A DNA stretch of 64,000 bases from Pseudomonadota bacterium (GTDB lineage Bacteria; Pseudomonadota; Gammaproteobacteria; Xanthomonadales; Xanthomonadaceae), in contig JAKACT010000001.1 of assembly GCA_021821195.1 (NCBI GenBank), positions 558,001 to 622,000 of the forward strand. The letters run 5' to 3'. Numbering within the stretch: the stretch's first letter is position 1; each line of letters starts with the position of its first letter. The translations under genes were made by a program, and so were the position numbers. This document shows, in pieces, positions 16,647 through 26,500 of this stretch. Under the pieces are notes generated by a model. The model did not search any database, was not told the origin of the DNA, and was given only the letters and a program-made list of their open reading frames with translations.

Positions 16647-17683
16647 TTTCCCTTGGCCCCTACCCCGCCACAGGGCTCGCGCAGGCGCGCCAGAAGGCCC
16701 TGGAGGTCCGCGCACAGCTCTCGACCGGGATCGATCCGCGGGGAAGTCGCCGGCGCGCCGCCGAGCTGCAGGCCGCGTCCGAAGCGATGCAGTTCGAGGC
16801 GGTCGCAAACGCCTGGCGAGCGGAGAAGCACGACGGTCTGGCTCCGAAGACCATCGCCAAGATCGACGCGCTACTGGATGGCGACCTGATCCCGCTGTTG
16901 GGAGCCACGGAAATCGGAAGCCTCGGTACGCCCCAAGCTGCGGCGGCGATCGAGAAGATCGCCGCCCGCGCTCCGCACATGGCCCAGAAGGCCAAGAGCT
17001 ATCTCAACCAGATCATCGATTTCGCAATCCGCAAGGGCCTGCGTGAAGACGGCCGCAAACTCACGCTGAAGGGCACCGTGCGATTGCCCAAGGCCAGCAG
17101 CGTGCCTGCCGCAGTGGAGGAAGATGCGCTCAAGGTGGTGATGACAGTCGTGTCCCGCTACCCGGACCAGATGGTGCGCTCTGCCCTCAGGCTGGCGGCC
17201 TATACGGCGCTCCGTCCCAGCAACGTAGTCACGGCACGCTGGGTCGCAATCGATCTCGAGCGTGGTATCTGGAAGATCCCGGGCAGCGAGATGAAGACAG
17301 GCATCGACCACGAGGTTCCACTGCCACGTCAGGCCATCGAACTCCTGCGAAACGCGATGACATGGCGCCGGGGCGGCAGCAAGAAGGAATGGGTGTTCCC
17401 GGCAATGTCCGAGCGCGACTCACCGCACATGTGCAGGGATACGCTCAGCAAGGCGCTGCGGGACAGTGGCCTGCGTGGAAAGCATGTCCCCCACGGCTTC
17501 CGCGCCAGCTTCCGGACCCGTGCACGAGAGGAGTTCGATGTCGATATTGACGCCTTGGAGGCCCAGCTGGCGCACAGCGTCGGAGACGCGACCCAGAGGG
17601 CTTACAACCGCGGCAAGCTCCTGAAGAAGCGCATCGAGATCATGCAGCAATGGGCGGACTATCTGGACGCACCTGTCGGCTGA
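16643..17683 (+). CDS. P4-type tyrosine integrase, N-terminally short
   Basis: A 346-residue site-specific recombinase. The catalytic set is complete: R191 in TALRPSN, H284-x-x-R287 in HGFR, H311 and the nucleophile Y321 in QRAYNRG. It begins with MISLGPYPATGLAQARQKALE, which in P4-type integrases lies in the middle of the DUF4102 arm-binding domain, so roughly 50-60 residues are missing. An in-frame stop at 16,634-16,636 excludes a longer form. AAGGAGGT sits 9 nt before the ATG, so the short form can be translated. The gene runs toward the 118-bp csx16 repeat that starts 18 bp after its stop, the usual position of an attachment site. Confidence 0.88.
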   Translation: MISLGPYPATGLAQARQKALEVRAQLSTGIDPRGSRRRAAELQAASEAMQFEAVANAWRAEKHDGLAPKTIAKIDALLDGDLIPLLGATEIGSLGTPQAAAAIEKIAARAPHMAQKAKSYLNQIIDFAIRKGLREDGRKLTLKGTVRLPKASSVPAAVEEDALKVVMTVVSRYPDQMVRSALRLAAYTALRPSNVVTARWVAIDLERGIWKIPGSEMKTGIDHEVPLPRQAIELLRNAMTWRRGGSKKEWVFPAMSERDSPHMCRDTLSKALRDSGLRGKHVPHGFRASFRTRAREEFDVDIDALEAQLAHSVGDATQRAYNRGKLLKKRIEIMQQWADYLDAPVG

Positions 17684-17701
17684 GGCAAGAAACCAAGGCA
17701 A

Positions 17702-17819
17702 GGCGCGCGGCTGTTCCATCTGGCCATCGACCTGCCGCCAGCCCTGCGCGGGCAGGAAATTCCGGCCGAGGACATGGGCCAATTGAACGCCCGGCTGGAG
17801 GAGTACCGGGTGCAACGGG
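17702..17819 (+). repeat. Direct repeat, right copy (csx16 3' fragment)
   Basis: Second copy of the csx16 end (see 1447-1564): 114 of 118 bases match, with 71 identical bases at the left side. The coding frame of the fragment runs on without the csx16 stop into unrelated sequence. The copy sits between the integrase stop and a toxin-antitoxin-like gene tail, so it marks a recombination junction and possibly attR of the 16.25-kb element. Confidence 0.85.
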
Positions 17820-17985
17820 CTGCTGGAGGTCACGCCGGCGCAGGTGACGCTCATCCAGCGAGGCCGCATCCATGCGCTCGACATCGGCCTGCTGGTCCGC
17901 ATGGCGGCCCGCGCAGGGTTGAAGCCGGAGGTGCGGCTGACGCTGCCGGGCAAGTGTGGATGCGATGGCGATGGCTGTGGCTGAG
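17820..17985 (+). pseudogene. Tail of an XRE/HigA-type antitoxin, fused to the csx16 repeat
   Basis: Starting exactly where csx16 homology ends, a different frame reads LLEVTPAQVTLIQRGRIHALDIGLLVRMAARAGLKPEVRL and ends in a cysteine-rich tail with TGA at 17,983-17,985. The pattern of a G-R helix end, LDIGLLVRMAARAG and a final beta-like ExRL is typical of the C-terminus of XRE-family antitoxins such as HigA. The N-terminal half and any toxin are missing. It is most simply a remnant cut by the event that placed the csx16 fragment here. Confidence 0.5.
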
Positions 17986-18033
17986 TGATCCGGCGCGCCT
18001 GGGCAAGTGCCGGCGCCGGGAGACCTACGGGCA

Positions 18034-19914
18034 TCACACGCCCGTTGGCTTCCCCTCCGCCGGCCCGCTGATCCGCTCCGCCAACCGGCCATGCCGCGCC
18101 AGACGCGTCAACACGGCTTTTTCAGCGGACTCCCTGATGGCCCAGAGCTCCAGTGCGGTCTTGGCCCTGGACAGTCCCGTGTAGAGCATCTGGCGGACCA
18201 GCATGGGCGATGCGGCATCCGGTGGCAGCAGCACGGCCACGCGCTCGTACTCGGAACCCTGGCTCTTGTGCACGGTCAGCGCGAACGCGTCCTCGTGCGG
18301 TGGCAGTGTGTTGGGATCGAGAAGGCGCACGCCGGCACCGGCGGAGTCCCCCGTGACCGACGCGGCATCGGGCGCATGTTCGAACGCGAGCTGCAACAGC
18401 GGCCTACCGTCGTCGCTATTCACCAGGACGCACACGCCAACGTCGCCGTTGTAGAGCCGCGCGGCGTGGTCGTTGCGGGTCACCATCACGCACCGGCCCG
18501 GATACCACGCGCCGCCGGACCACGCTGACAACCCATCCCACGCGCGCAAGCGCGCAGCGATCAACGCAGCGGCTTGGGTGGCACCGAACGGGCCTTCGCG
18601 ATGCGCGCACAGCAACTGCAGCCGCCGCAGCACCGCGAGCCGCGCAGCCAGTGCGGCCTGATCGTTCGCGTCCACCGGGGTGGTGATGCCGACTGCTTCC
18701 AGCGCGGCCTGCAGGTCGCGCGTCCACGCAGACAGGCGGCGGCGCAGGCTGGCCACGTCGGGCACCGCGTGCACGACAGCGGCGCCGATGGCGGCATCGA
18801 ACGCCGCGACATCGCCGGCACGCACGGCTTCGTTGATCGGCACCAGCGCGACATCGGCGCGGAAGCAGTGCGACAGTCGCACCAGGTCACCGCGCGGGTC
18901 GTCCTCGAGTGCCTGCACCACGTCCATCATCACCGAGCCGGTGCCCACCGAGGTGAGCTGGTCGGCATCGCCCACCAGCACCAGCACCGCATCCTCGCGC
19001 AGGGCCGCCAGCACGGCGCGCAGCAGGCCGAGGTCCAACATCGATGCCTCATCGATCACCAGGATGTTGGCCGGCAGCGGCTCGCCAGCGTGGAAGCCAT
19101 ATCCCCCATGGCGACCGCGGCTGCCCAGCAGGCGATGCACGGTGGCGGCATCGGCGGCCAGCACGGCGCCTAGGTGTGGCAACCACTCGCTGGCGAGCGG
19201 CTGTGCGCCACCGTGCAGGCGCTCGGCCCCTTGCCGCAACGATTCGGCCAGCCGTTGCGCGGCCTTGCCGGTGGGCGCGGCGATACGCAGCTGCGGAAGG
19301 CGCCCGGTGACGGCGTGGTGTTCGCGCGACAGGCCCAGCAGCATGCGCAGCACGGTGGTGGTCTTGCCGGTGCCGGGGCCGCCGGTCAGGACCATCAGGC
19401 GGCGGCCGATGGCTTGGCGCACGGCGGCGCGCTGACGCTCCTCGGTGTCCTGCCAGCTGCCGTTGAACAGCGCGCGCAAATCGTCATCGCTGATCGGGCA
19501 GCGCGGCGTTTGCGCAGCGGCGCGACGGGCACGCAGCGCAATCGCCGCAGCCACTTCGGCGCGATGGTTGCGCAGCAGGTAAAGGTGGTCGCCATCGAGC
19601 ACGAACGGCCGGCCCTCTGCGGCGTCGCCTGCCGCCACGTTCGCCACCAGGGGGCTGCGCGCCACGTCCGCGCGCTGCGCATCCGTCAGCAGCGGCCGGC
19701 CGTCGTCGCCCGGCAAGGCCATCGGCAACGCGCTGTGGCCCTGCCCTTCGGCATGGCTGGCCCATGCCGCTGCATGGGCGGTCGGCTCGTCGCCGCCATG
19801 TGCCATCACCCAACGCCAGATCGCGCGATCGAGTTCGCGCCAGTCCTCGGGGCAGCCATTGACTCGCGGCTGGCGGGCGAAGCCAAATGCTTCGCCGGCG
19901 ATATGCGCGCTCAT
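18034..19914 (-). CDS. recD: Exodeoxyribonuclease V subunit alpha
   Basis: A 626-residue RecD helicase, the 5'-3' motor of RecBCD. Walker A GGPGTGKTTT lies at 178-187, followed by APTGKAAQRL, Walker B VIDEASMLD (286-294), GDADQLTSVG and the C-terminal HKSQGSEYERV and TGLSRAK motifs. RecBCD processes double-strand ends and degrades linear foreign DNA. The start overlaps recB by ATGA. Its 3' end faces the csx16-fragment junction 49 bp away, so the accessory element ends just outside this conserved operon. Confidence 0.97.
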   Translation of the reverse strand: MSAHIAGEAFGFARQPRVNGCPEDWRELDRAIWRWVMAHGGDEPTAHAAAWASHAEGQGHSALPMALPGDDGRPLLTDAQRADVARSPLVANVAAGDAAEGRPFVLDGDHLYLLRNHRAEVAAAIALRARRAAAQTPRCPISDDDLRALFNGSWQDTEERQRAAVRQAIGRRLMVLTGGPGTGKTTTVLRMLLGLSREHHAVTGRLPQLRIAAPTGKAAQRLAESLRQGAERLHGGAQPLASEWLPHLGAVLAADAATVHRLLGSRGRHGGYGFHAGEPLPANILVIDEASMLDLGLLRAVLAALREDAVLVLVGDADQLTSVGTGSVMMDVVQALEDDPRGDLVRLSHCFRADVALVPINEAVRAGDVAAFDAAIGAAVVHAVPDVASLRRRLSAWTRDLQAALEAVGITTPVDANDQAALAARLAVLRRLQLLCAHREGPFGATQAAALIAARLRAWDGLSAWSGGAWYPGRCVMVTRNDHAARLYNGDVGVCVLVNSDDGRPLLQLAFEHAPDAASVTGDSAGAGVRLLDPNTLPPHEDAFALTVHKSQGSEYERVAVLLPPDAASPMLVRQMLYTGLSRAKTALELWAIRESAEKAVLTRLARHGRLAERISGPAEGKPTGV

Positions 19915-22900
19915 GCAGCCTCCTTCAATTGCAGCCCCAGCACGCCCTGCACCGCATCCAGCAGGCCATCGTCAAAACGGTGGTGCCAGACCCCGCAGGA
20001 CGTGCCGTCCGGCAGCCGCAGCCCAACCGCGCGGATGAACAGATACCAGCAGTCGCCGAGGTGCTGTGCGCGGCGGTAGCCGTGGCCCAGGCGCTCGCGC
20101 AGGTAGCGCTCCACCGCGATGGTGTAGAGCAGCGCCTGCAGGCGGTAGCCGGTGGCCAGCATCTTTGCCTCCAGCGCCGCCGGGGCGTAGTCCTGCAGGC
20201 CGCCTTGCGGCCCCGTGGCGAGCTGATTGCCCTTGTAATCCAGCACGTGGAAGCGGCCGCCGTGGGCGAATACCAGGTCGATCTTGCCGTTCATCAGGCC
20301 AGCCAGGGTCTGTTCGCGCACCGGCACCAGCGCGGGCTCGCCGTGGGCCTCGCAGGCCTTGCGCAGGGCGCGCAGCGAGGCGCCATCGAGCGCGTAGTTG
20401 AACTCGAGTTCGGCACGCATGTCGACGGCTGCCAGGTCGCCCAGTCGTGGACCGCCGCCATCCGCCAACGGCGTCTCCAGCACCGTCTGCAGGCGTTGCG
20501 CCAGTGGCGCCACCAGCGCGTCGAGATCGCCTTCGCGCGGACGCACGCCGTGTTCGTGCAGGGCCGCGCGCACGGTGTGCGGAGCCATCGGCTGTCCCGG
20601 CACGCGATGCTCGAACAGTGCATGCACGGCGTTGCCGAAATCGGCGCCGGCGACCGAGGCCAGTGCGTCGAGCTCGGCGTGTCGGATGGTCTCGATGACC
20701 GTCGCGGCAACAGTCGGAACCGTGTCCGCGCCATCCACAACAACCGCCTGATCCCATTCCGCGGATGCAACCGCATCCGCCTGTGCTTCATCCTCCGCCG
20801 CGCTGTCCTCCAGCCCCAGTCGATGCCGGCCACCGCCACTGAGCGTGGTGAAGCTGTGCCGCATCGGCAGCGGGCCGGCCGGTGCCGTGGGCAACGGACG
20901 GGCGCTGCGGGTATCGGGCAGTGCCGCTTCGCCCTGCCAGACCAGACCATGATACGGGTTCCAGCCATCGATGACCTGGATGCAGCCCGCACCGTCGGAC
21001 GGAAACATCGACAGCTTGAGGTTGTTCAGTGCCACGTCCTTGGCGCTCGCGCTGCGAATGGCGTCGGCCACTACATCACCCGTCGGCAGCACGAAGACGT
21101 GGCAGGCATGGATGGCGCGGGTCAGCGCCACGTACAGGATGCGATAGCGCTCTTCGAATTCCTGCTGCTTGACGATGTCCTTGGCCGGGCCTTCGACGAC
21201 GTATTTCGCCGTGCCGTCATCGGCGGCAAGCAGGCGTGCGCCCTTGTTGATCGGCCCGTGCTTCCACATCAGCGGCAGGAACACCACGCCGAACTCCAGC
21301 CCCTTGCTGGCATGCAGGGTCATCAGCTTGACCCGCGCGGCATCCGATTCCAGCCGCAAGGCGCGCGCGTCTGCGGCGTCGCTGCCTTCGTCAGCACCAG
21401 CCATCTGGTCTGCGAACCACGCCAGCAACTGTTCGCCGCCGCCTCTTTCGTCCCAGGCCTCCTGCAACAGTTCGCCGAGATGGCGAAGGTCGGTGAGCAT
21501 GCGCTCGCCTTCGACGGTGTCCAGCAGGCGCGCGGCGTGTTGCTCCAGCAGCGCCGCCACCAGCGCCAGCGGACCGCCGCGTTCCAGCGTGGCGCGCAGG
21601 GCATGGAAGCGGCTGGCGTGGCGATCCCAGGCTGCCGCGTCGTGGCGCAACGCCTGCAATGTAGCGAGGCTTGCGCCGCACAGGCGCGTGGCCAGGGCGG
21701 CACGCAGCGCGCGCGGATCCTCGGGGTGCAGCGCTGCGTGCAGGACCAGCCGCAACTCGCGGGCAATGGCCGTCTCGAACACGCTTTTCTGCGAACCCGT
21801 CACGCAGGGCACGCCGCGCGCCTTGAGCATCACCGCCAGCTTGGCGACCTGCGCATTGCTGGGCAGCAGCACGGCGATGTCGCCGGGCTGCAAGGGCTTG
21901 TCACCGATGCGGTAGCCGTCCTCCGACAGCGCCCAGGCGATCTGCCCCGCACACACCCGCAGCGCGTGCGCTTCAAGATCGGGCGCATCGTCATCCGCCG
22001 CGATCCGGTGCAGCACCAGCGGCCGGGTGACGGGCGCGTTGTCGCGCGCGGAGTACAGCGGCTCGTCGTCACGGCGGCTACTGGCCTGCACGTCCTCGTA
22101 CTGGATGGATGTCTGGGTACCGGCTGGCCCCAGCGTCCGACTGGTGTGGCCGTAGAACTGGTTGACCGCCTCGACATAGCCGCGGCTGGAGCGATGGTTG
22201 GTATCCAGCGTGAGTTTGTCTGCTTCCTGGACACGCTTGCCGGCGCGCTCGTAAGTCGCAACATCGCCGCCACGGAAGCGGTAGATCGCCTGCTTGGGGT
22301 CGCCGATCATCACCAGCCGCCCGCGCTGCGCGCCATCGCCGTCGCGGTAGATCGCATCGAGGATGCCGAACTGCACCGGATCGGTGTCCTGGAACTCGTC
22401 CACCAGCGCCACCGGCCAGGCCGCGAACAACGCATCGGCCAGCGCCCGCTGCCCATCGCGTGGGGCCAGCGCATCGCGCACCGTCACCAGCAGCTGGTCG
22501 AAGCTGGACTGGTTGGCGGCATCGAGGCGCGCCTGCATGGCGGCGCGGCACCAGCGTTGGGCGGCAGCGAGGAAGCTGCGCAGCTCAACGCTCTCACTTC
22601 GATCGATCTCAACATCCGTGAATTGCTGGAGCACCGCGGATATCGACGACGACTGGGAAACCAGCTCAAGGATTTCCGGATTCTTCTTCCCGGCAGCGGA
22701 TATCCCCGTCATGTTGGCGGCTTCCGCAAGGGTTTTCACGCGCTTGCTGGCTTGCTTCAGATTGCCGCGTGTCGATGAGATGGCTGATACCACGTCAGGC
22801 CATGCCTTTCGCAAGGTACAACTCGCATTGAACAGGGTGTCGTCCTCGACAAGCCGAAGAACTTTGGCCACCCATGCATCCAGATCACCCAGGAAGTGAA

Positions 22901-23564
22901 GGCGAGCGCGAAAGGCGTCGGGATCCAGGCCATCCACCACCACATTCGCCTGCAACAACACCGGCACGTATTTCTTCAGCGTGCTGATGGTGATATCGGC
23001 TGCGCGCGCCAGCTTCACCAATTCGTCCGATTCCTCGCCCTGCGCGATCACCCGCCACAGGTCCGCGACCAGCGCGGCTTCCAGCGTCTTGCCATCGATC
23101 ATCTCGCGGCCGCGGAACAGCGCGCCCGCAGCGAACGGATGGTCGGCGAGGATGCGCGAGCACAGCGCGTGCAGGGTGGAAATCGGCGCGGCGTCGAACT
23201 CGGCCAGTGCGGCCTGCAGGCGCTGCACGTCTTCATCGAGCCCTGCCGGCTGGTCGCGCCACCGCCCGCGGAGCCACGCGCAATCGGGATGTCGGGTTTC
23301 ATCGCTGGCTATGCCTGCGCGGTGCTTGGCGGCCTCGGCCAGCGCCCACAGCAACTTGCCGCGCAGGCGCTCGCGCAATTCCGCGGCAGCGGCGTTGGTG
23401 AAGGTGCTGACGATGACCTGGCGCGGGGTCAACTTCCGCTCCAGCAGCAGCCGCAGGTAGAGCACGGCGATGGTCCAGGTCTTGCCGGTGCCGGCGCTGG
23501 CCTCCACCAGGCTGCGACCGCCGTCCTGCAAGGACAGACGGGTCCAATCCATGGTCTCGCTCAT
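19911..23564 (-). CDS. recB: Exodeoxyribonuclease V subunit beta
   Basis: A 1217-residue RecB. The N-terminal UvrD-type helicase has Walker A EASAGTGKTW (21-30), STFTNAAAAELRERL, VDEFQDTDP, and later RFRGGDVATY and LMTLHASKGLE. The C-terminal nuclease has D1109-x-K1111 in VLDYKGN and the downstream QALLYTIAVERYL helix. It is the 3'-5' motor and the only nuclease of RecBCD. It is linked to recC upstream and recD downstream by 4-bp overlaps. All key motifs appear intact. Confidence 0.97.
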   Translation of the reverse strand: MSETMDWTRLSLQDGGRSLVEASAGTGKTWTIAVLYLRLLLERKLTPRQVIVSTFTNAAAAELRERLRGKLLWALAEAAKHRAGIASDETRHPDCAWLRGRWRDQPAGLDEDVQRLQAALAEFDAAPISTLHALCSRILADHPFAAGALFRGREMIDGKTLEAALVADLWRVIAQGEESDELVKLARAADITISTLKKYVPVLLQANVVVDGLDPDAFRARLHFLGDLDAWVAKVLRLVEDDTLFNASCTLRKAWPDVVSAISSTRGNLKQASKRVKTLAEAANMTGISAAGKKNPEILELVSQSSSISAVLQQFTDVEIDRSESVELRSFLAAAQRWCRAAMQARLDAANQSSFDQLLVTVRDALAPRDGQRALADALFAAWPVALVDEFQDTDPVQFGILDAIYRDGDGAQRGRLVMIGDPKQAIYRFRGGDVATYERAGKRVQEADKLTLDTNHRSSRGYVEAVNQFYGHTSRTLGPAGTQTSIQYEDVQASSRRDDEPLYSARDNAPVTRPLVLHRIAADDDAPDLEAHALRVCAGQIAWALSEDGYRIGDKPLQPGDIAVLLPSNAQVAKLAVMLKARGVPCVTGSQKSVFETAIARELRLVLHAALHPEDPRALRAALATRLCGASLATLQALRHDAAAWDRHASRFHALRATLERGGPLALVAALLEQHAARLLDTVEGERMLTDLRHLGELLQEAWDERGGGEQLLAWFADQMAGADEGSDAADARALRLESDAARVKLMTLHASKGLEFGVVFLPLMWKHGPINKGARLLAADDGTAKYVVEGPAKDIVKQQEFEERYRILYVALTRAIHACHVFVLPTGDVVADAIRSASAKDVALNNLKLSMFPSDGAGCIQVIDGWNPYHGLVWQGEAALPDTRSARPLPTAPAGPLPMRHSFTTLSGGGRHRLGLEDSAAEDEAQADAVASAEWDQAVVVDGADTVPTVAATVIETIRHAELDALASVAGADFGNAVHALFEHRVPGQPMAPHTVRAALHEHGVRPREGDLDALVAPLAQRLQTVLETPLADGGGPRLGDLAAVDMRAELEFNYALDGASLRALRKACEAHGEPALVPVREQTLAGLMNGKIDLVFAHGGRFHVLDYKGNQLATGPQGGLQDYAPAALEAKMLATGYRLQALLYTIAVERYLRERLGHGYRRAQHLGDCWYLFIRAVGLRLPDGTSCGVWHHRFDDGLLDAVQGVLGLQLKEAA

Positions 23565-26500
23565 GCGGCCTCCTCGCTGGCGTTTGCTGGGCTGGTGTCG
23601 CTTTCACCCAGCAGGATCAGGTCCTGGATGGCCTGTGCGTCCTGTAGCAGCGCGTGCAGGGCGCGATTGTCCGGGTCGCTGTCGGGATCGCCGAAGACCA
23701 GGTCGCTTTCCAGCAGCTGCGCGTACCCGGGGGCGTAGTCGCGCTCACCCTCGTATTCCCCGTGCTCTTTGACCCACGCGTTGCGCACCGCCTTGGCGAT
23801 CGCCGCCTCGCGCGCCCGCTGCGCTGCCGCCTGTGCTTCCGGGGTAGGCGGGCCCTGCTTGTCTGCTTCGCTTTCCGCCTCGGCCTGCCCCTTTTTGCCC
23901 TTGGTTTTTTTTGGCGCGGCTTGCAGTGCCCTCAATGCAGCCCACCCGGACTTCGGATGGAACCATGAAAGACCTTCGCGCCCCATGCGCATCAGTTCAA
24001 CCAGTGCGCGCAGACGACGGCGCAGGTCGGCCTCCATGGCCGCGCGCTCCACCGCATCGCTGCCGCGATAGCGCAGGTCCCAAGCATTCACCTGCGCCGC
24101 GAAGTCCGGCTCGCCGGCGGCCAGCACGGTCAGGTGCACCGGTGCAGGTGGTTCGCCGCCCGCCCGCTGCAGGCGCAGCAGTGCCCACTGCAGAAAGGCG
24201 GGGACGCGATCCTTGAAGCTGAGGGCTTCCGGCTGTTTCACCCCGTCATCCTTGTCGGACGTACTCGGAAAGGCGAACACCACCTGCCGACCGTCCTCCG
24301 ATCCCGCAAGCGGGAACACATTGCGCAGCAGTCCGGTCATGCGCTGCGGCACTCCCTCCGCGGCAATCGCGTCGCCGGGCAGCCACAAGGGAACATCCAC
24401 CCGCACCGCCTGCCCTCCTTGCTGGCCGCGCGCATCGAAGCAGCCGCTTGCATCCGCCTGGCTCCACAGCGCGTCCACCGCGTCAGCTTCCTTCGCCCAG
24501 GCCGCGTTGCCGGCCCCGCCCAACGGCAGCAATCCACCGAACTGCACCCATGCGGGCGGCTGGCGATCCCAGTTCCATGCGGGATCACCGCACTTGCGCG
24601 GCAGCACCTGCTGCAGAAACACCTTGCGCGCCACCGAGTGGATCGGCGAAATCGCGTCCATCGGCTCGTCTTCCGCCAACCGCACGTCATCGTCAAGCGC
24701 GTCCAGCGACAGCTGCAGATGGTCCTTCAGCAACGCCTTGGCCGGGTCCTTGAAGAAGCCCTCCAGCGTGGCCAACGGCAGCGGCTCCGGCAGGGGTTCC
24801 GGCGCGGGCAGATTGCCGTCGCGCAGGCGCGGCAGCGTGGCCCTGCCAGCGCCGCGCATGCCGGCGAACGCCGGCGAGAACGAGAACAGGGCGGGGTGCG
24901 AGCCGTCAAAATAGCGCCCGTCGAACGGCTGCAGCGGGTGTCGCACCAGCCATGGCCGCGGCGCTTCCCCGACATCTGGCGCGTTGCCGCAGGCGCGGTC
25001 GAGTTCGGCCAGCAGCTCAGCCAGCGGCGCAGCCGGGTTGCGGTGCTTGCCATCGCGCACGCCCTGGCCGATGTAAGACAGGTGCAGGCGCTTGCGCGCG
25101 GACATCACGGTTTCCAGGAACAGGTAGCGGTCGTCGCCGGGCACGTCGCGGTCGCCGAGGCGGCGGATGCGCGCCATCAGGTCGATGCCGCCGTCGGACG
25201 GACGGCGAGGGAATGCGCCCTCGTCCAGCCCCAGCACGCAGACCATGTCGAACGGGATCGCGCGCTGCGGGACCATGCCACAAAAGGTGATGCCGCCCAT
25301 CAGGAAGCGCTGGCGCTCCGGCGCGGCGGCCAGCGCGTCCTGCAGCAACTCGCGCACCACGGACAGCCGCAGGACGGGGTCTTCGCCGTTGCGCGCCGGT
25401 TCCGCGGCCAGCTGGGCGATCGCGCGATGCACCACCGACAGCGCGGCGCGGGCGTCGGCATCAGTACGATCGATGCGCAGCAGCGCGTCCACGCGCTCGC
25501 GCAGCACCGCGGCCCACTGGCTGGCAGGCTGCTCCACGTGCGCCAGGTCGCGCCACGCCTGCAGTTCGCACAGAAGGCGATCCAGACTGCCGAGGGCAGC
25601 AGCGGATGGGCCTTCGATGCCTGCCAACGGCAGCAGCGCGGTCCCATCCGGCAGCGTGACCGCCTGCGGATCGATCCCGCCCGGTACGTCGGCCATCAGG
25701 TAGCCGGCCAGCAGGCGGTCCATCGCCCAGGCGAAGCTGTGCTCGGCGCGCGGCGGTAGCGACAGTGATTGTTTGTGTGCAGCATCCAGCGCCCACGCCA
25801 CCCGACTGTTGCGCAACCACTCCACCAGAATGTCGGCATCGCCCGCATCCAAATGCAATGCCGCCTGCACTTCAGTCACGCCCAGCAGGTCCACCACTTC
25901 CGGCGCGGTGATGCGCGATGCGCCCAGCCCCAGCAGGGTGTCGAACACGGCGAACAGCGGATGGCTGCGCGCCACCGGCACGTCGGCCAGGTGGTAGGGC
26001 AGCAGCCGCTCGCGGGCGGAGCCGGGCTCACCGAACACCGCCGGGATCAGCGGGAGGTAGGCTTGGATGTCCGGCGCCATCACCACGATGTCGCCGGCAC
26101 GCACGGCTGCGTCGTCATCCGCACCGATCGCATCCAGCAGCGCATCGCGCAGTACTTCCAGCTCACGCTGGCGGGTGTGGCAGGCGTGGATGCGCAGGCT
26201 GGGGTCAGTCGCGGCATCGGTGGCGCTGGCATCCTCCTGCATCAGCTCTGGTCGCAGCCGGCGGATGCTTTCCTGCAACCGCGCCAGTCGATGGGTGGGT
26301 GCTTCAGCGCCGTCGTCCTGCCAGTGACGGATGTCTTCTCGCAGCTCGCCGTCCACCAGCGCGGCGAAGAAGTGCTGGCCCAGGCGACCCCAGCGTGCCA
26401 GCAGCGGGTGGCCCTGATCGCGCCAGTCGAGCGCGTCCGGTTCGTCGAAGCGGGCCTGCTCCTCCTGGCGGAAGGATTGCCAACCGGATGCATCGGGCCT

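Noticed and set aside
19887-22778. A 963-codon plus-strand frame opposite recB
   Set aside because: RecB motifs lie on the minus strand in order; this frame has no protein-like pattern.
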